From an uncultured Planctomycetota bacterium (lineage in GTDB: Bacteria > Planctomycetota > Phycisphaerae > UBA1845 > Fen-1342): a stretch of DNA of 64,000 bases. Positions 32,700 to 41,864 of the stretch are shown in pieces; position 1 is the stretch's first letter; every line of letters begins with the position of its first letter. The stretch is from contig CAADGL010000012.1 of NCBI GenBank assembly GCA_900696525.1, positions 620,001 through 684,000 of the forward strand, given 5' to 3'. The position numbers and the translations under genes were made by a program. The notes beneath the pieces were generated by a model that was not told the origin of the DNA, ran no database searches, and saw nothing but the letters and a program-made list of their open reading frames with translations.

Positions 32700-33822
32700 G
32701 CCGAGACCGGCCAGGCGGCCAGGATGGCGCCCGCGGGACCTGCTCAGACTGGCGGGCAGCGCGTCGTACGATCTGCTGCGCCGCGCCTATGCCTTCGCGC
32801 TGATCGTACTGATCTTCTGGGTCAGCTTCGCCGCGATGAAATACCTGGTCGTCTCGCTCGTCGCGCCGCTCGAGACGCCCGCACAGGTCCGCGCCATCCC
32901 CAGCCGCATGGACGAGGAGCTGCTCCACGGCCGGCGGCCCGACTGGCTGGGGCTGCGCTCCGTTGAGAACCCGCGCGCCCCGCTGGCCTATTACCATCGC
33001 CTCACCTCCTGGCTCCCGCCCGACAACGCCAACACCTGCACCCGCAGCGGCTGCCACGGGCCCCTGCCTCACGCGAACCGCATCGAGGTGCGCGCCTTCC
33101 TCAACATGCACGCCGCGAGCATCCACTGCGGCGTCTGCCACATGGAGCACGAGCGCACGCCCCTGTCGCTCACCTGGTACGACCGCGAGAGCGGCCGCGC
33201 GTCCGAGGCGCCCGTGCTGCTGCGGGCGCTGAGCCTGCTCCAGGAACTCGGGGACCCTCCCCGCGCCGACGACGACGCGCGGGCGCGACTGTCCGACCTG
33301 CTGCGGCGCGCCGCCCGCGCCGCCGACAACGACGCGGCCCTCGAGCGCTCCGCCGCACACCTCGCCGCCGTCCGCGCCGCCACGCCCAGCTTCCCGCGCA
33401 TCGTCCGCGAGGCCCGCGATGTCGTGAACACGTCGCTGCGCGGGGCGTACGGCGTGAAGCTGGCGCTGAAAGACGCGGCCGGCCGGCCGGTCCTGGCCCA
33501 TCCCGGGACCGCGGCCGCCATCGAACGCTACCTGCGCGAGGGACCGCGGGCCACGCCGGAGCAGCGCGAGGCGCTTCTGGCCGCCGTCCATCCGTTCCGC
33601 CGGCCGGCGGCGATCGTGTGCACCGATTGTCACCGGAAGACCGGCGGGGTCCTCGACCTGGCGGCGGCCGGATACCCGCCGTCGCGCATCCAGCAACTCC
33701 AGACGCCGGCGATCTTCCAGATGATCGAGCACATCGGGCGCGGGGCGGATTTCCACATGCCGCAGATCGTGACCACGCCAGTGGAGCCGCGCGCCCCGCA
33801 CACCCAGCCGGCGCCGCGTTAG
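32692..33822 (+). CDS. Membrane-anchored three-site c-type cytochrome
   Basis: 376 residues. A cytoplasmic basic start is followed by one membrane helix (AYAFALIVLIFWVSFAAMKYL, about 31-51) and an exported domain. Haem sites are CTRSGCH (CxxxxCH), CGVCH and, near the C-terminus, CTDCH. Between the second and third sites is a ~130-residue helical, Ala/Arg-rich region without haem. It overlaps the preceding cytochrome c/b gene, so the two are translated together and probably form one complex. I do not recognise the family. Confidence 0.82.
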   Translation: MAEPRPARRPGWRPRDLLRLAGSASYDLLRRAYAFALIVLIFWVSFAAMKYLVVSLVAPLETPAQVRAIPSRMDEELLHGRRPDWLGLRSVENPRAPLAYYHRLTSWLPPDNANTCTRSGCHGPLPHANRIEVRAFLNMHAASIHCGVCHMEHERTPLSLTWYDRESGRASEAPVLLRALSLLQELGDPPRADDDARARLSDLLRRAARAADNDAALERSAAHLAAVRAATPSFPRIVREARDVVNTSLRGAYGVKLALKDAAGRPVLAHPGTAAAIERYLREGPRATPEQREALLAAVHPFRRPAAIVCTDCHRKTGGVLDLAAAGYPPSRIQQLQTPAIFQMIEHIGRGADFHMPQIVTTPVEPRAPHTQPAPR

Positions 33823-33864
33823 CGGCATTCGACGGGCCGATAGCCTGTTTCAGACGGCCGGGCG

Positions 33865-33870
33865 TACAAT
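33865..33870 (+). promoter_or_regulatory. -10-like element nine bases before the FecCD start
   Basis: TACAAT lies nine bases before the ATG at 33880, with only CGCGGCCCC between. No ribosome-binding site or good -35 is visible. It is compatible with a leaderless or nearly leaderless transcript. Confidence 0.4.
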
Positions 33871-33879
33871 CGCGGCCCC

Positions 33880-34854
33880 ATGGGGCGGCGGTTTCTATGG
33901 CTGACACCGGCGGTGCTGCTGCTGATCGCGGCGACGGCCTTCCTTGGTCCGTATTGGATCGACCCGCGCAAGCTGCTGGAAGAGCCGGGCGAGGCGTTCT
34001 GGCGATATCGCGCGCCGCGAACTGGGCTGGCAGCGGTGGTCGGCGCCGGGCTGGCGCTGGGGGGGCTGGTCTTCCAGCAGCTCTTCCGGAATCCGCTGGC
34101 GACGCCCTACACGCTCGGCATCGCCAGCGGGGCGTCGCTGGCCGCGGCCGTCGGGTTCCTGCTTGGGTGGCGCGGCGAATGGCTGGGCATTCCGTGGCTG
34201 ACGCAACTGGCGTTCGTCGGGGCGCTGGCGGCGATGGCCCTGGTGTACGGGTTGGCGCGTATGCGCGGCAGCGGCAGCATCGCGCACCTGCTGCTCGCGG
34301 GCGTGTGCGTGGCGTACCTTTCGTCGGGCGGGCTGGTGCTGGTCTACTACATCGCCGACCCGACCGTGACGACCGACATCATCTGGTGGCTGATGGGCAC
34401 GCTCGCGATCCATCGGCCGCGGGCCGTGCTCGAGGTCGCGTACGTGCTGGCGCCCGTGCTGCTGTTCGCGATCTACCACCACCGCGCCCTTGATCTCATG
34501 ACCCTCGGCGACGACTGGGCGGCGACGCGCGGCGTGGCGGTCGCGCGGGTGACCTGGGGCAGCTACGTGCTGATCGGCCTGCTCACCGCGGTGATCGTCG
34601 GCAACTGCGGTCCGATCGGCTTTGTCGGGCTCATGGCGCCGCACATGGCCCGGGCATTGTTCGGCGCGCGGGCGCTGCCGCTGATCCTGGGCTCGGTGCT
34701 GCTCGGGGCCGCGTTTCTCGCCGTCTGCGACGGGCTGGCGCGTCTCGACACGCGCGAGCTGCCCGTCGGTGTGATCACGAACATCCTGGGCGCGGTATTC
34801 TTCCTGTACCTGCTCGCCACGCGCGAGTCGCTCTTTGCGGCGGACCAGCGCTGA
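33880..34854 (+). CDS. FecCD-family ABC transporter permease (iron/cobalamin type)
   Basis: 324 residues, nearly all membrane helix (about nine to ten). Family signatures include RAPRTGLAAVVGAGLALGG, FQQLFRNPLATPYTLGIASG, WWLMGTL and, near the C-terminus, GPIGFVGLMAPHMARALFG, the contact site with the ATPase. These permeases import siderophores, haem or cobalamin. No binding protein or ATPase gene is beside it, so its partners must be encoded elsewhere. Confidence 0.9.
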   Translation: MGRRFLWLTPAVLLLIAATAFLGPYWIDPRKLLEEPGEAFWRYRAPRTGLAAVVGAGLALGGLVFQQLFRNPLATPYTLGIASGASLAAAVGFLLGWRGEWLGIPWLTQLAFVGALAAMALVYGLARMRGSGSIAHLLLAGVCVAYLSSGGLVLVYYIADPTVTTDIIWWLMGTLAIHRPRAVLEVAYVLAPVLLFAIYHHRALDLMTLGDDWAATRGVAVARVTWGSYVLIGLLTAVIVGNCGPIGFVGLMAPHMARALFGARALPLILGSVLLGAAFLAVCDGLARLDTRELPVGVITNILGAVFFLYLLATRESLFAADQR

Positions 34855-34905
34855 CGCCGCCAGCCATGCAGGCACGGTCGAGAGGGCGCGAGGAGAATCG
34901 TTGAA

Positions 34906-35382
34906 ATGCCGCGGCCTTACGCGAGTATCGTCGAAGAACTGCGGGCGGCCCACGGCGAGCCGAGCCTCAGCCGCGTCGTGGACGCGTTGTGGGAAGGGCT
35001 GCGCGAAACGGGCGTATCGTGGGCCGGGTTCTACCTGCACGAGAGCGGCGAAGAGCTCGTGCTCGGTCCTTCACGCGACAAGCCCGCCTGTACGCCGATC
35101 GGGCTGCACGGCGCCTGCGGCCGGGCGTTCGTCCGGCAGCGGCCGCTCGTGGTGCGCGACGTGCGCGACCTCGGCGAAGGCTACATCGCCTGCGACCCGC
35201 GCGATCGCTCGGAGGTCGTCGTGCCGCTCGTGGATGCGTCCGGCGCCTGCCGCGGCGTGCTCGACCTCGACAGCTTCGAGGTCGGCTCCTTCGACGATGG
35301 CGACGTGCGCGGGCTCATCACCTTGCTCCGGGCCGCCGGCCTGACCGCGCAGCCGGCAGACACGCCGCCCGAGATCGTCTGA
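34906..35382 (+). CDS. msrC: Free methionine-(R)-sulfoxide reductase (fRMsr), GAF fold
   Basis: 158 residues, a single GAF domain. The three family cysteines are present: Cys62 (DKPACTPI), Cys71 (GACGRA) and Cys96 (GYIACDPRD), followed by SEVVVPLVDASGACRGVLDL. Spacing is within one residue of E. coli fRMsr (Cys84, 94, 118). It reduces free Met-R-sulfoxide in the cytoplasm. GAGGAG precedes the ATG. It lies 15 bases before hutI, so cotranscription is likely. Confidence 0.9.
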   Translation: MPRPYASIVEELRAAHGEPSLSRVVDALWEGLRETGVSWAGFYLHESGEELVLGPSRDKPACTPIGLHGACGRAFVRQRPLVVRDVRDLGEGYIACDPRDRSEVVVPLVDASGACRGVLDLDSFEVGSFDDGDVRGLITLLRAAGLTAQPADTPPEIV

Positions 35383-35397
35383 ACCCAGGGCGGAACG

Positions 35398-36624
35398 ATG
35401 CTCATTCACAACATCGGCGAGTTGGCGGTCGTCCCACCCGGGCCGTTGCGCGGCGCGGCGATGCGTTCCGTGACCTCCATGGCCGACGCCGCCGTCGCCA
35501 TCGAGGACGGACGCATCGCCTGGTTCGGCCCGCGGCGCGATCTCCCGCAGCGAGACTGGGGGCCGGCGCTCGACGCCGAAGGCGGCACGGTGATCCCAGG
35601 CCTCATCGACTGCCACACGCACATCCCCTTCGTTGGCAGCCGCAGCCACGAGTTCGTCCGGCGCATCGCGGGCGAAACGTATCTGTCGATCATGCAGTCC
35701 GGCGGCGGCATCCGCGTGACGACCGAGGCCGTGCGCCGCGCCACCCAGGAGCAGCTCGTCGCCGAGAGTCTGCCAAGACTGGGGCGCATGCTCGCGAGCG
35801 GCGTGACGACCTGCGAGTGCAAGAGCGGGTACGGCCTGACGCCGCAGGACGAGCTGAAGCAGCTTCGGGCGATTCGCGACCTGGGTGGCGGGCAGCCGAT
35901 CGAGCTGATCCCGACCTTTCTCGGCGCGCATGCGCTGCCGGCAGAGTTCGAAGGCCGCGCCGACGCGTTCATCGACTGCATCAGTGACGAAACGCTGCTG
36001 AAGACGATCGCCGGCGACCGGCTGGCGCGCTTCTGCGATGTCTTCTGCGACCGCGGCGCCTTTGACGTCGCGCAGGCGCGGCGCGTGCTGGAGCGCGGCC
36101 TGCGCCACGGTCTGCGACCGAAGCTGCACGCCGACGAGCTGGCGCAGATCGGCGCCACGCGCCTGGCCGCTGAGCTCGGCGCGGTCTCGGCCGACCACCT
36201 GGAGCACGTCGACGACGGCGGCATGGCCGCCCTGGCCGCCGCCGGAACCGTCGCCGTCGTCCTGCCGGGCACGAGCTTCTTTCTCGGGATTCCGCACGCC
36301 GACGCGCGGCGGATGATCGCAGCCGGGCTGGCCGTCGCACTGGCGACCGACTGCAACCCCGGCTCGTCGATGATCGAATCGCTGCCGCTGATCATGAACA
36401 TCGCCTGCTGCCAGTTGCGGCTGCTGCCGGGCGAAGCGCTGGCGGCGTGCACGGCGAACGCGGCGGCGGCGATCGGCGAGGCGCATCGGCTGGGCGCGAT
36501 CGCCCCGGGTTTCGACGCGGACCTGGTGGTGCTGGACGTCTTGGGCATTGCCGAGTGGATGTACACGCCGGGACGTTCGCGCGTACGAACGGTCATCAAG
36601 CGTGGCCGCGTGGTCTGGCCGTGA
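35398..36624 (+). CDS. hutI: Imidazolonepropionase
   Basis: 408 residues, the usual HutI length. Amidohydrolase metal motifs are present: GLIDCHTHIPFVGSR near residue 77, KLHADELAQIG, SADHLEHV and ALATDCNPGSS. It hydrolyses 4-imidazolone-5-propanoate to N-formimidoyl-glutamate in histidine degradation. GGCGGAACG precedes the ATG. The other hut genes are not in the window. Confidence 0.95.
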   Translation: MLIHNIGELAVVPPGPLRGAAMRSVTSMADAAVAIEDGRIAWFGPRRDLPQRDWGPALDAEGGTVIPGLIDCHTHIPFVGSRSHEFVRRIAGETYLSIMQSGGGIRVTTEAVRRATQEQLVAESLPRLGRMLASGVTTCECKSGYGLTPQDELKQLRAIRDLGGGQPIELIPTFLGAHALPAEFEGRADAFIDCISDETLLKTIAGDRLARFCDVFCDRGAFDVAQARRVLERGLRHGLRPKLHADELAQIGATRLAAELGAVSADHLEHVDDGGMAALAAAGTVAVVLPGTSFFLGIPHADARRMIAAGLAVALATDCNPGSSMIESLPLIMNIACCQLRLLPGEALAACTANAAAAIGEAHRLGAIAPGFDADLVVLDVLGIAEWMYTPGRSRVRTVIKRGRVVWP

Positions 36625-36657
36625 CGGCCGGGTGATTCCGCCGCGCCATGGCCGCGC

Positions 36658-38622
36658 TCAGCGCCCGCGGCGCACGATCTGCTCGATGCGCTCGGCGACG
36701 GCCGGGCGCAGCGGGTCGCCGGGCGGCAGGTCGGCCAGCAGTTGCCGGAGCATCGCCAGCGCCTCGTCGGTGTGGCCGTTGATCAGCAGGGCCTCCGCCA
36801 GGCCGGTCCGCGTGCGGAGATCATCGGGCCGCAGCTCGGCGGCGCGGCGGGCGTGCAGCAGGCAGGCGGCTGGATCGCGCTGCTGAAGCAGGTACGCCAG
36901 GTTCAGGTGCGAGTCCCAGTCGCTCGGGTCGCGGTCGAGCACGGCGCGAAACAGCGCGATCGCGGGCTCGGGCTCGTGATCCAGCATGTGCACCTGGGCC
37001 AACAGGCGCTGGGCGGCGAGGTGGTCCGGCTGAAGCCGCAGGACGTGCTCGAGATGCGGCCGCGCCTGCCGGTGGCGGCCGTGGGCGACCAGCAGCGACG
37101 CGAGCTCCATGCGCAGGCCGGTGTCGCCGGGCTGCGCGGCGATGCGCTCCTTCAGCGCCGCGGCCTCGGCGTCGACGTCGCGGCCTTCGAGGGCGGCGAT
37201 GTGCGTCTGGGTCAGGACGTCGCGCGGGTTGATCTGCCGCGCGAGGTACAGGTATTGCAACGCCCGCTCGCGCTCGCCGCGAACGCCGAGCAGCTCGCCC
37301 ATTACGCGGTAGGCTGACGACGAGACGTGCACTTCCAGGGAGCGCCGCGCCAGCGACTCGGCCGCGCTCAGCAGCGCCAGCCGCTCGCGCGGGTCGCCGG
37401 CATGGCTGGCGTCGTAGACCAGGTGACGGGCACGGGTCACCAGCATCTGCGCGTTGTTCGGCCACTCCGCCAGGTCGGTCGAGAAGAGCGTCGCGTCATC
37501 GGCCCAGGCCGCGTTGCGCGTCACCGTGCGGATGCACAGCGCACCGAGCAGCAGCATTCCGGCGACGCGCAGCAGTCCGGCCCGGTGCGCCAGCGGCCCG
37601 GCGCCGGTGCAGGCGCGGCGCCAGCCTTCGACGATCAGCGACGCGATCAGCAGCAGCGCCGGGACCGACGGCCAGTACATCAGCCGCTCGGCCAGCGACA
37701 CGCCGATGAGCAGCACCGTGTTCGAGATCAGCGCGTAGCTCGCCAGCAGCATCGCGGCGAGCACCGCCAGCTCGCGCCACACGGAGCCGCGCGGCCGGCG
37801 GTAGCCCCACAACGCCGCCAGCAGCCCCGCCGCCGCCAGGATTCCCAGGGCCGTCATGGCCACCGACCACGGGTCGAGCGCCAGCGTCGGGCTGATGACG
37901 CCCATGCCGTAGTCGGCGCTCAGCTTGCTCGGCAGCAGCAGCAGCCGCGCGTAGTGCCCCAGGATCGTCAGCGGACCGATGAGCCGCCCCCACGCGTCGG
38001 CCTGGAACAGCGGGTTGAACAACGCCGCCAGGTCTTCATCGCGCACCAGGCGCCCCTCCAGCGCCACGTATCGCAAAGGGAAATACAGCACCAGCGGGGC
38101 GCACAGCACCGCCGTTCGTGTCAGCCACCAGCGCCAGCCCGGCCGCTGCGCCCCGTAGAGATGATGCAGAACGATCAACGCCACAGGCGGATAGCACACC
38201 GCCGTCTCTTTCGACAGCGTCGCCAGCAGGAACGCCCCCGCCGCAGCGGCCGCCGAAGCCGTGCCGGGCGGGCCGGCGCGCGTCAGCAGCAGCAGTCCGG
38301 CGAGGATGAAGGCCGCGGCCAGCAGCTCGGCGCGGCCGACGACGTTGGCGACGGCCTCGCAGTGTACAGGGTGCACGGCGAAGAGCAGCACGGCGATGAG
38401 GGCGGCTTCGCGCGCGTGGAGCACGCGCAGCGCCAGCCGCCACGTGAGCACGGTGCAGAGCACGTGCAGGGCGACGTTGACGGCGTGATAGCCGACGGGG
38501 TTGAGCGCGCCGGCGGCGTAGTTGAGTGCGAAGGTGAAGAGCGTCAGGGGGCGGTAGAGGCGGTCGCGCCCGGGGTCGGAGGCGGCCAGGTCGTCGGGCC
38601 GGGCGTACCACCAGTCGCGCAT
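36658..38622 (-). CDS. TMTC-like multipass membrane protein with C-terminal TPR repeats; N-terminus incomplete as read
   Basis: From the ATG at 38622 the protein has 654 residues: about nine membrane helices (1-380), then TPR repeats (about 400-650). The layout matches TMTC/PMT-like glycosyltransferase-fold proteins common in planctomycetes. The family's typical N-terminus lies upstream in the same frame (38623-38790): a hydrophobic helix, then NSLGNGFTYDDNPIVRDHP. That extension has no ATG, GTG or TTG start. The GTG at 38831, which overlaps the tolC stop as GTGA, is in another frame; one extra base between 38831 and 38623 would join the two. A genuine frameshift, a sequencing indel or a non-standard start are all possible. 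Confidence 0.75.
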   Translation of the reverse strand: MRDWWYARPDDLAASDPGRDRLYRPLTLFTFALNYAAGALNPVGYHAVNVALHVLCTVLTWRLALRVLHAREAALIAVLLFAVHPVHCEAVANVVGRAELLAAAFILAGLLLLTRAGPPGTASAAAAAGAFLLATLSKETAVCYPPVALIVLHHLYGAQRPGWRWWLTRTAVLCAPLVLYFPLRYVALEGRLVRDEDLAALFNPLFQADAWGRLIGPLTILGHYARLLLLPSKLSADYGMGVISPTLALDPWSVAMTALGILAAAGLLAALWGYRRPRGSVWRELAVLAAMLLASYALISNTVLLIGVSLAERLMYWPSVPALLLIASLIVEGWRRACTGAGPLAHRAGLLRVAGMLLLGALCIRTVTRNAAWADDATLFSTDLAEWPNNAQMLVTRARHLVYDASHAGDPRERLALLSAAESLARRSLEVHVSSSAYRVMGELLGVRGERERALQYLYLARQINPRDVLTQTHIAALEGRDVDAEAAALKERIAAQPGDTGLRMELASLLVAHGRHRQARPHLEHVLRLQPDHLAAQRLLAQVHMLDHEPEPAIALFRAVLDRDPSDWDSHLNLAYLLQQRDPAACLLHARRAAELRPDDLRTRTGLAEALLINGHTDEALAMLRQLLADLPPGDPLRPAVAERIEQIVRRGR

Positions 38623-38827
38623 CCAGATTTCGGCCAGGTTGGCCAGCGAGCGGATGCGTGGATGGTCGCGGACGATGGGGTTGTCGTCGTAGGTGAAGCC
38701 GTTACCCAGGCTGTTGAGATAGCACAGCAGCGCGAGCAGCCCCGCAACCCATGGGGCCCAGTCGGGCCGCGGCGGCGCCGCGGGCCGGTCGCGGGCGGCG
38801 AGGCTGCGCCGGGGGCGCCTGGGCTCG

Positions 38828-40699
38828 TCACTTCCCGGGCGTGTGGTCGCGGACGACGACGTTGTTGTACTCCAGCAACGTGCCCTTGGCGTTCTCGAGG
38901 GCGGTGATGGCGATGTTGTACTGGATCAGGATTTGCAGCAGCGTGACGCGGGCGTTGTTCAGGTTCTCAACGGCGGCCAGCTCGGTCTCGAGGAAAGAGG
39001 GGTCGATGCGCTGCGTGCGGGCCTGCAACGAAGCGAGGTTGAGAATCGCGGCCTGCACGGAGATGAGCTGCGTGGGGATGTTCTGGTAGCGCACCGTGAG
39101 CACGCGCACCGCCGTGTTGACTTCCTGCACGACGGAGTCGGCAGTCTGGTTGAGCGCGATGATCGCCTGGCGCTCGCTGAGGCGGGCCCGCTGCCAGGCC
39201 GCCTCGCGCTGCCGGTTGCCGATCGGGTAAGAGAACGTCGCCGCGACGGTGTAGGACTGGTAGCGCGAGGTGCCGAGGCTGTCGAAGGCGTTGTCGGCGG
39301 TGCTGCCCATGCCCTCGCCGGTGTAGCTGAAGCTCAGGTCGAGCTGCGGGAGCGTCTCGTTCTTTGCCGCCATGGTGCGGATGCGCGCCTGGTCGATCCT
39401 GAGCTTGGCCTGGCGGATTTCGTTGCGGTTGTCGAGGGCGGTGCGGACCTCGGCGAACTGATCGACGGCCAGCGGCCCGACGAACAGCGGCTCGTTCGGG
39501 ATGATCTCGATCTCGTCCGACAGGCGCAGCTCCGGGTCATTCAGCAGGTTCTTCAGGGCGTCCTCGGCTTCGCGCACGCGGCGGACCGCATCCTGGAACT
39601 CGACTTCGCGGCTCTTCCAGCGCGAGAGCGAATTGTTGTATTCGATCAGCGTGGCGTCGAGCTTCAGCCGTTCCTCCGTGTTCTTGTGCGTCACGTAGTT
39701 CTGGGCCACGCTGGTCGCCAGGATCATCACCTCGCGCCGCGTCTGCGCCAGTTGCCAGTAGGCCTGCTCGACGCGGAAGAGCGTCTCGCGCGCCGTCTGG
39801 ATGAAGCGCTCCTCCGCGATGCGCTGCTCCAGCCGGCTGATGTTGATCTGCGCCCGGTTGTAGTCGAGGCCGAAGCCGCGCAGCAGCGGCTGCGTGAACT
39901 GCGTCACGAACGAGCTCGTGTACTCCGGGTTCAGCGACTGGAACTGGAAGTTGTCCAGGAACTGCCGCGTCACGTCGAGCGACGTCTGCACCTGCATGCC
40001 CGTCGGCAGCAGCTTGCGGATGCCGCCCGAGAGCATGCGCGTGTCGCTGCCCGTGGGCGCAAGCTGTGACGCCGACGGCTGGTCGATCTTGCGATAGCTC
40101 GAATCCAGGAAAAACACAGCGTCGAACACCGCCTCGGCCTCGACGAGCTGCGCCCGCGAGATCGCCGGCGAGATCGAGTCGATGCGGATCGAGTAGTTGT
40201 TGTCCAGCGCCCGCTGCACCGCCTCCGACAGCGTCATGTGCCTCTGCCGCGGCCTGCGAAGCTGCGCCAGGTAGCCGCGGGCCTTCTCGTGCTGCCGGTC
40301 GAGCGCCGCCAGCACCCGCGCCTCCGCCTGCGTCTCGGCCAGGTGCGCCCGCCGCCGCTCGAACACCGTCTCCGCGTCTTCCGGGTCCGGAATCTGCTCG
40401 AACAGCGCCTCGGGAGAGGGTGGCTCGTCGCTCTCCGGCCGCGTCAGCAGCGCCGCCCGGTCCTCGGGCCGCGTCGTTTGCGCCGCCGCGTGAACCAGCC
40501 AGTCCGCGCGCCCCGGGGAAGTAGCCGGCGGCGACGGCTCACTCAGCATCTGCGCTCGATACGCCGCGTAGCAGCGGTCCAGGTCTGGAGCGGAAAGCTC
40601 CTGGCAGCCCGGAATCAGGCCTCCCAGCAGCGCCAGCCACACTGCGGCAAGCCGATTCGGTAAACGGACCGCCGCGCCATTCGTACGCCGTTTGTTCAT
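38828..40699 (-). CDS. TolC-family outer-membrane efflux lipoprotein
   Basis: 623 residues. A lipoprotein signal ends GLIPGC (about residue 32). After a 150-residue N-terminal region comes the TolC fold: long alternating coiled-coil helices (RAQINISRLEQRIAEERFIQ; NLASLQARTQRIDPSFLETE) and beta segments (TSSFVTQFTQPLLRGFGLDY). It would form the outer-membrane channel of a type I or RND-type export system. No membrane fusion protein or inner-membrane pump lies beside it. It is 162 bases downstream of kdsD and ends at the start region of the TMTC-like gene. Confidence 0.9.
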   Translation of the reverse strand: MNKRRTNGAAVRLPNRLAAVWLALLGGLIPGCQELSAPDLDRCYAAYRAQMLSEPSPPATSPGRADWLVHAAAQTTRPEDRAALLTRPESDEPPSPEALFEQIPDPEDAETVFERRRAHLAETQAEARVLAALDRQHEKARGYLAQLRRPRQRHMTLSEAVQRALDNNYSIRIDSISPAISRAQLVEAEAVFDAVFFLDSSYRKIDQPSASQLAPTGSDTRMLSGGIRKLLPTGMQVQTSLDVTRQFLDNFQFQSLNPEYTSSFVTQFTQPLLRGFGLDYNRAQINISRLEQRIAEERFIQTARETLFRVEQAYWQLAQTRREVMILATSVAQNYVTHKNTEERLKLDATLIEYNNSLSRWKSREVEFQDAVRRVREAEDALKNLLNDPELRLSDEIEIIPNEPLFVGPLAVDQFAEVRTALDNRNEIRQAKLRIDQARIRTMAAKNETLPQLDLSFSYTGEGMGSTADNAFDSLGTSRYQSYTVAATFSYPIGNRQREAAWQRARLSERQAIIALNQTADSVVQEVNTAVRVLTVRYQNIPTQLISVQAAILNLASLQARTQRIDPSFLETELAAVENLNNARVTLLQILIQYNIAITALENAKGTLLEYNNVVVRDHTPGK

Positions 40700-40861
40700 G
40701 TGTATGGGCCTGCCCCGCGCCACGTTCTGTTCAGACCTGCCCGGCATTATTGGGGTTCTGGGGGGCGTGTCAAACCTTCGGACGCGAAAGGCGGTTTTCC
40801 CGCACATCCTGTGCGTGGCGAGCGCGGCCACGCCACGGGCGCCGCGCACCGCATGACCGCC

Positions 40862-41854
40862 TCAGCCCAGCCCGGCCGTCATCAGGTCCATCAGCCGCAG
40901 CAGCCCCACCGGCCGATCCGCCGAATCAACCACGACCAGGTGCGTGATCTGGCTCTCGCGCATCATGGCCAGGCAGGCGACGGCGGGCGTGGCCGGTCCG
41001 ACGGTCGAGACGCGGACGCGCGGCTCGCCGGGGGCCCGGCGGCTGTGCTCGAAGGCCTCGCGGGCCGGGAGCCGCCGCGGGTTGTCGACGCGTTCGAACA
41101 GGCGGCGCAGGTCGCCGTCGGTGAACGTGCCGATCAGCCGGCCGTCGCGCTGAACCACGAGCGCCACGCCGAGCTGCTTGCGCGTCATTTCGCAGACGAG
41201 CTGATCGAAGGTCTGGTCCTCGGAGACGAGCGGGAGCTGCGCGCCGGCGTGCATCAGGTCCTCGGCGCGCATCAGCAGGCGCCGGCCCAGCGCTCCTTCC
41301 GGGTGATACTGGGCGAAGTCCTCGGCGGCGAAGCCGCGCGCGTGCAGCAGCGCCATGGCGATGGCGTCGCCGACCGCGAGTTGCAGCACGCAGCTCGTGG
41401 TGGGCGCGAGGTTCAGCGGGCCGGCCTCCGGCGCGTCGGGCAGGAGGATCGTGTGACGGCTGAGCTCGGCCAGGCGCGACTCGCGCCCCTGCGTGATGCC
41501 GATCACCGGTCCGCCCAGGCGGCGGAAGTGCATCACGAAGCGCAGCACTTCTTCGGTGGCGCCGCTGCGGGAGAGCGCCAGGAGACAGTCTTGCGCGCCC
41601 ACGTTGCCCACGTCGCCGTGCAGCGCCTCCACCGGGTGCATGAACCACGCCGGCGTGCCGGTGCTGGTCAGTGTGGCGGCGATCTTCTGGGCGATGACGC
41701 CGCTCTTGCCGAGGCCGGTGACCACGACCCGCCGGGCCGCTCCAATCGTCTCGATTGCGGCTTCGAAGGCCGCGTCGAGCGCCTCGGCGGCGCGGGCCAG
41801 GGCCGCCGCCTCGTCGCGGACGACTTCACGAGCGATGTCGAGTGGAGTGCACAT
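40862..41854 (-). CDS. kdsD: Arabinose-5-phosphate isomerase (KpsF/GutQ/KdsD family)
   Basis: 330 residues. An SIS domain (about 25-180) has VVVTGLGKSGVIAQKIAATL, HPVEALHGDVGNV and LALSRSGATEEVL. Two CBS domains follow (about 200-325; TFTDGDLRRLFER is typical). The enzyme interconverts ribulose-5-phosphate and arabinose-5-phosphate, the first committed step to Kdo of lipopolysaccharide. This suggests a Kdo-type outer-membrane sugar, although no other kds gene is in the window. It starts ten bases after the TPR gene ends. Confidence 0.93.
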   Translation of the reverse strand: MCTPLDIAREVVRDEAAALARAAEALDAAFEAAIETIGAARRVVVTGLGKSGVIAQKIAATLTSTGTPAWFMHPVEALHGDVGNVGAQDCLLALSRSGATEEVLRFVMHFRRLGGPVIGITQGRESRLAELSRHTILLPDAPEAGPLNLAPTTSCVLQLAVGDAIAMALLHARGFAAEDFAQYHPEGALGRRLLMRAEDLMHAGAQLPLVSEDQTFDQLVCEMTRKQLGVALVVQRDGRLIGTFTDGDLRRLFERVDNPRRLPAREAFEHSRRAPGEPRVRVSTVGPATPAVACLAMMRESQITHLVVVDSADRPVGLLRLMDLMTAGLG

Positions 41855-41864
41855 AAGCGGCGCC

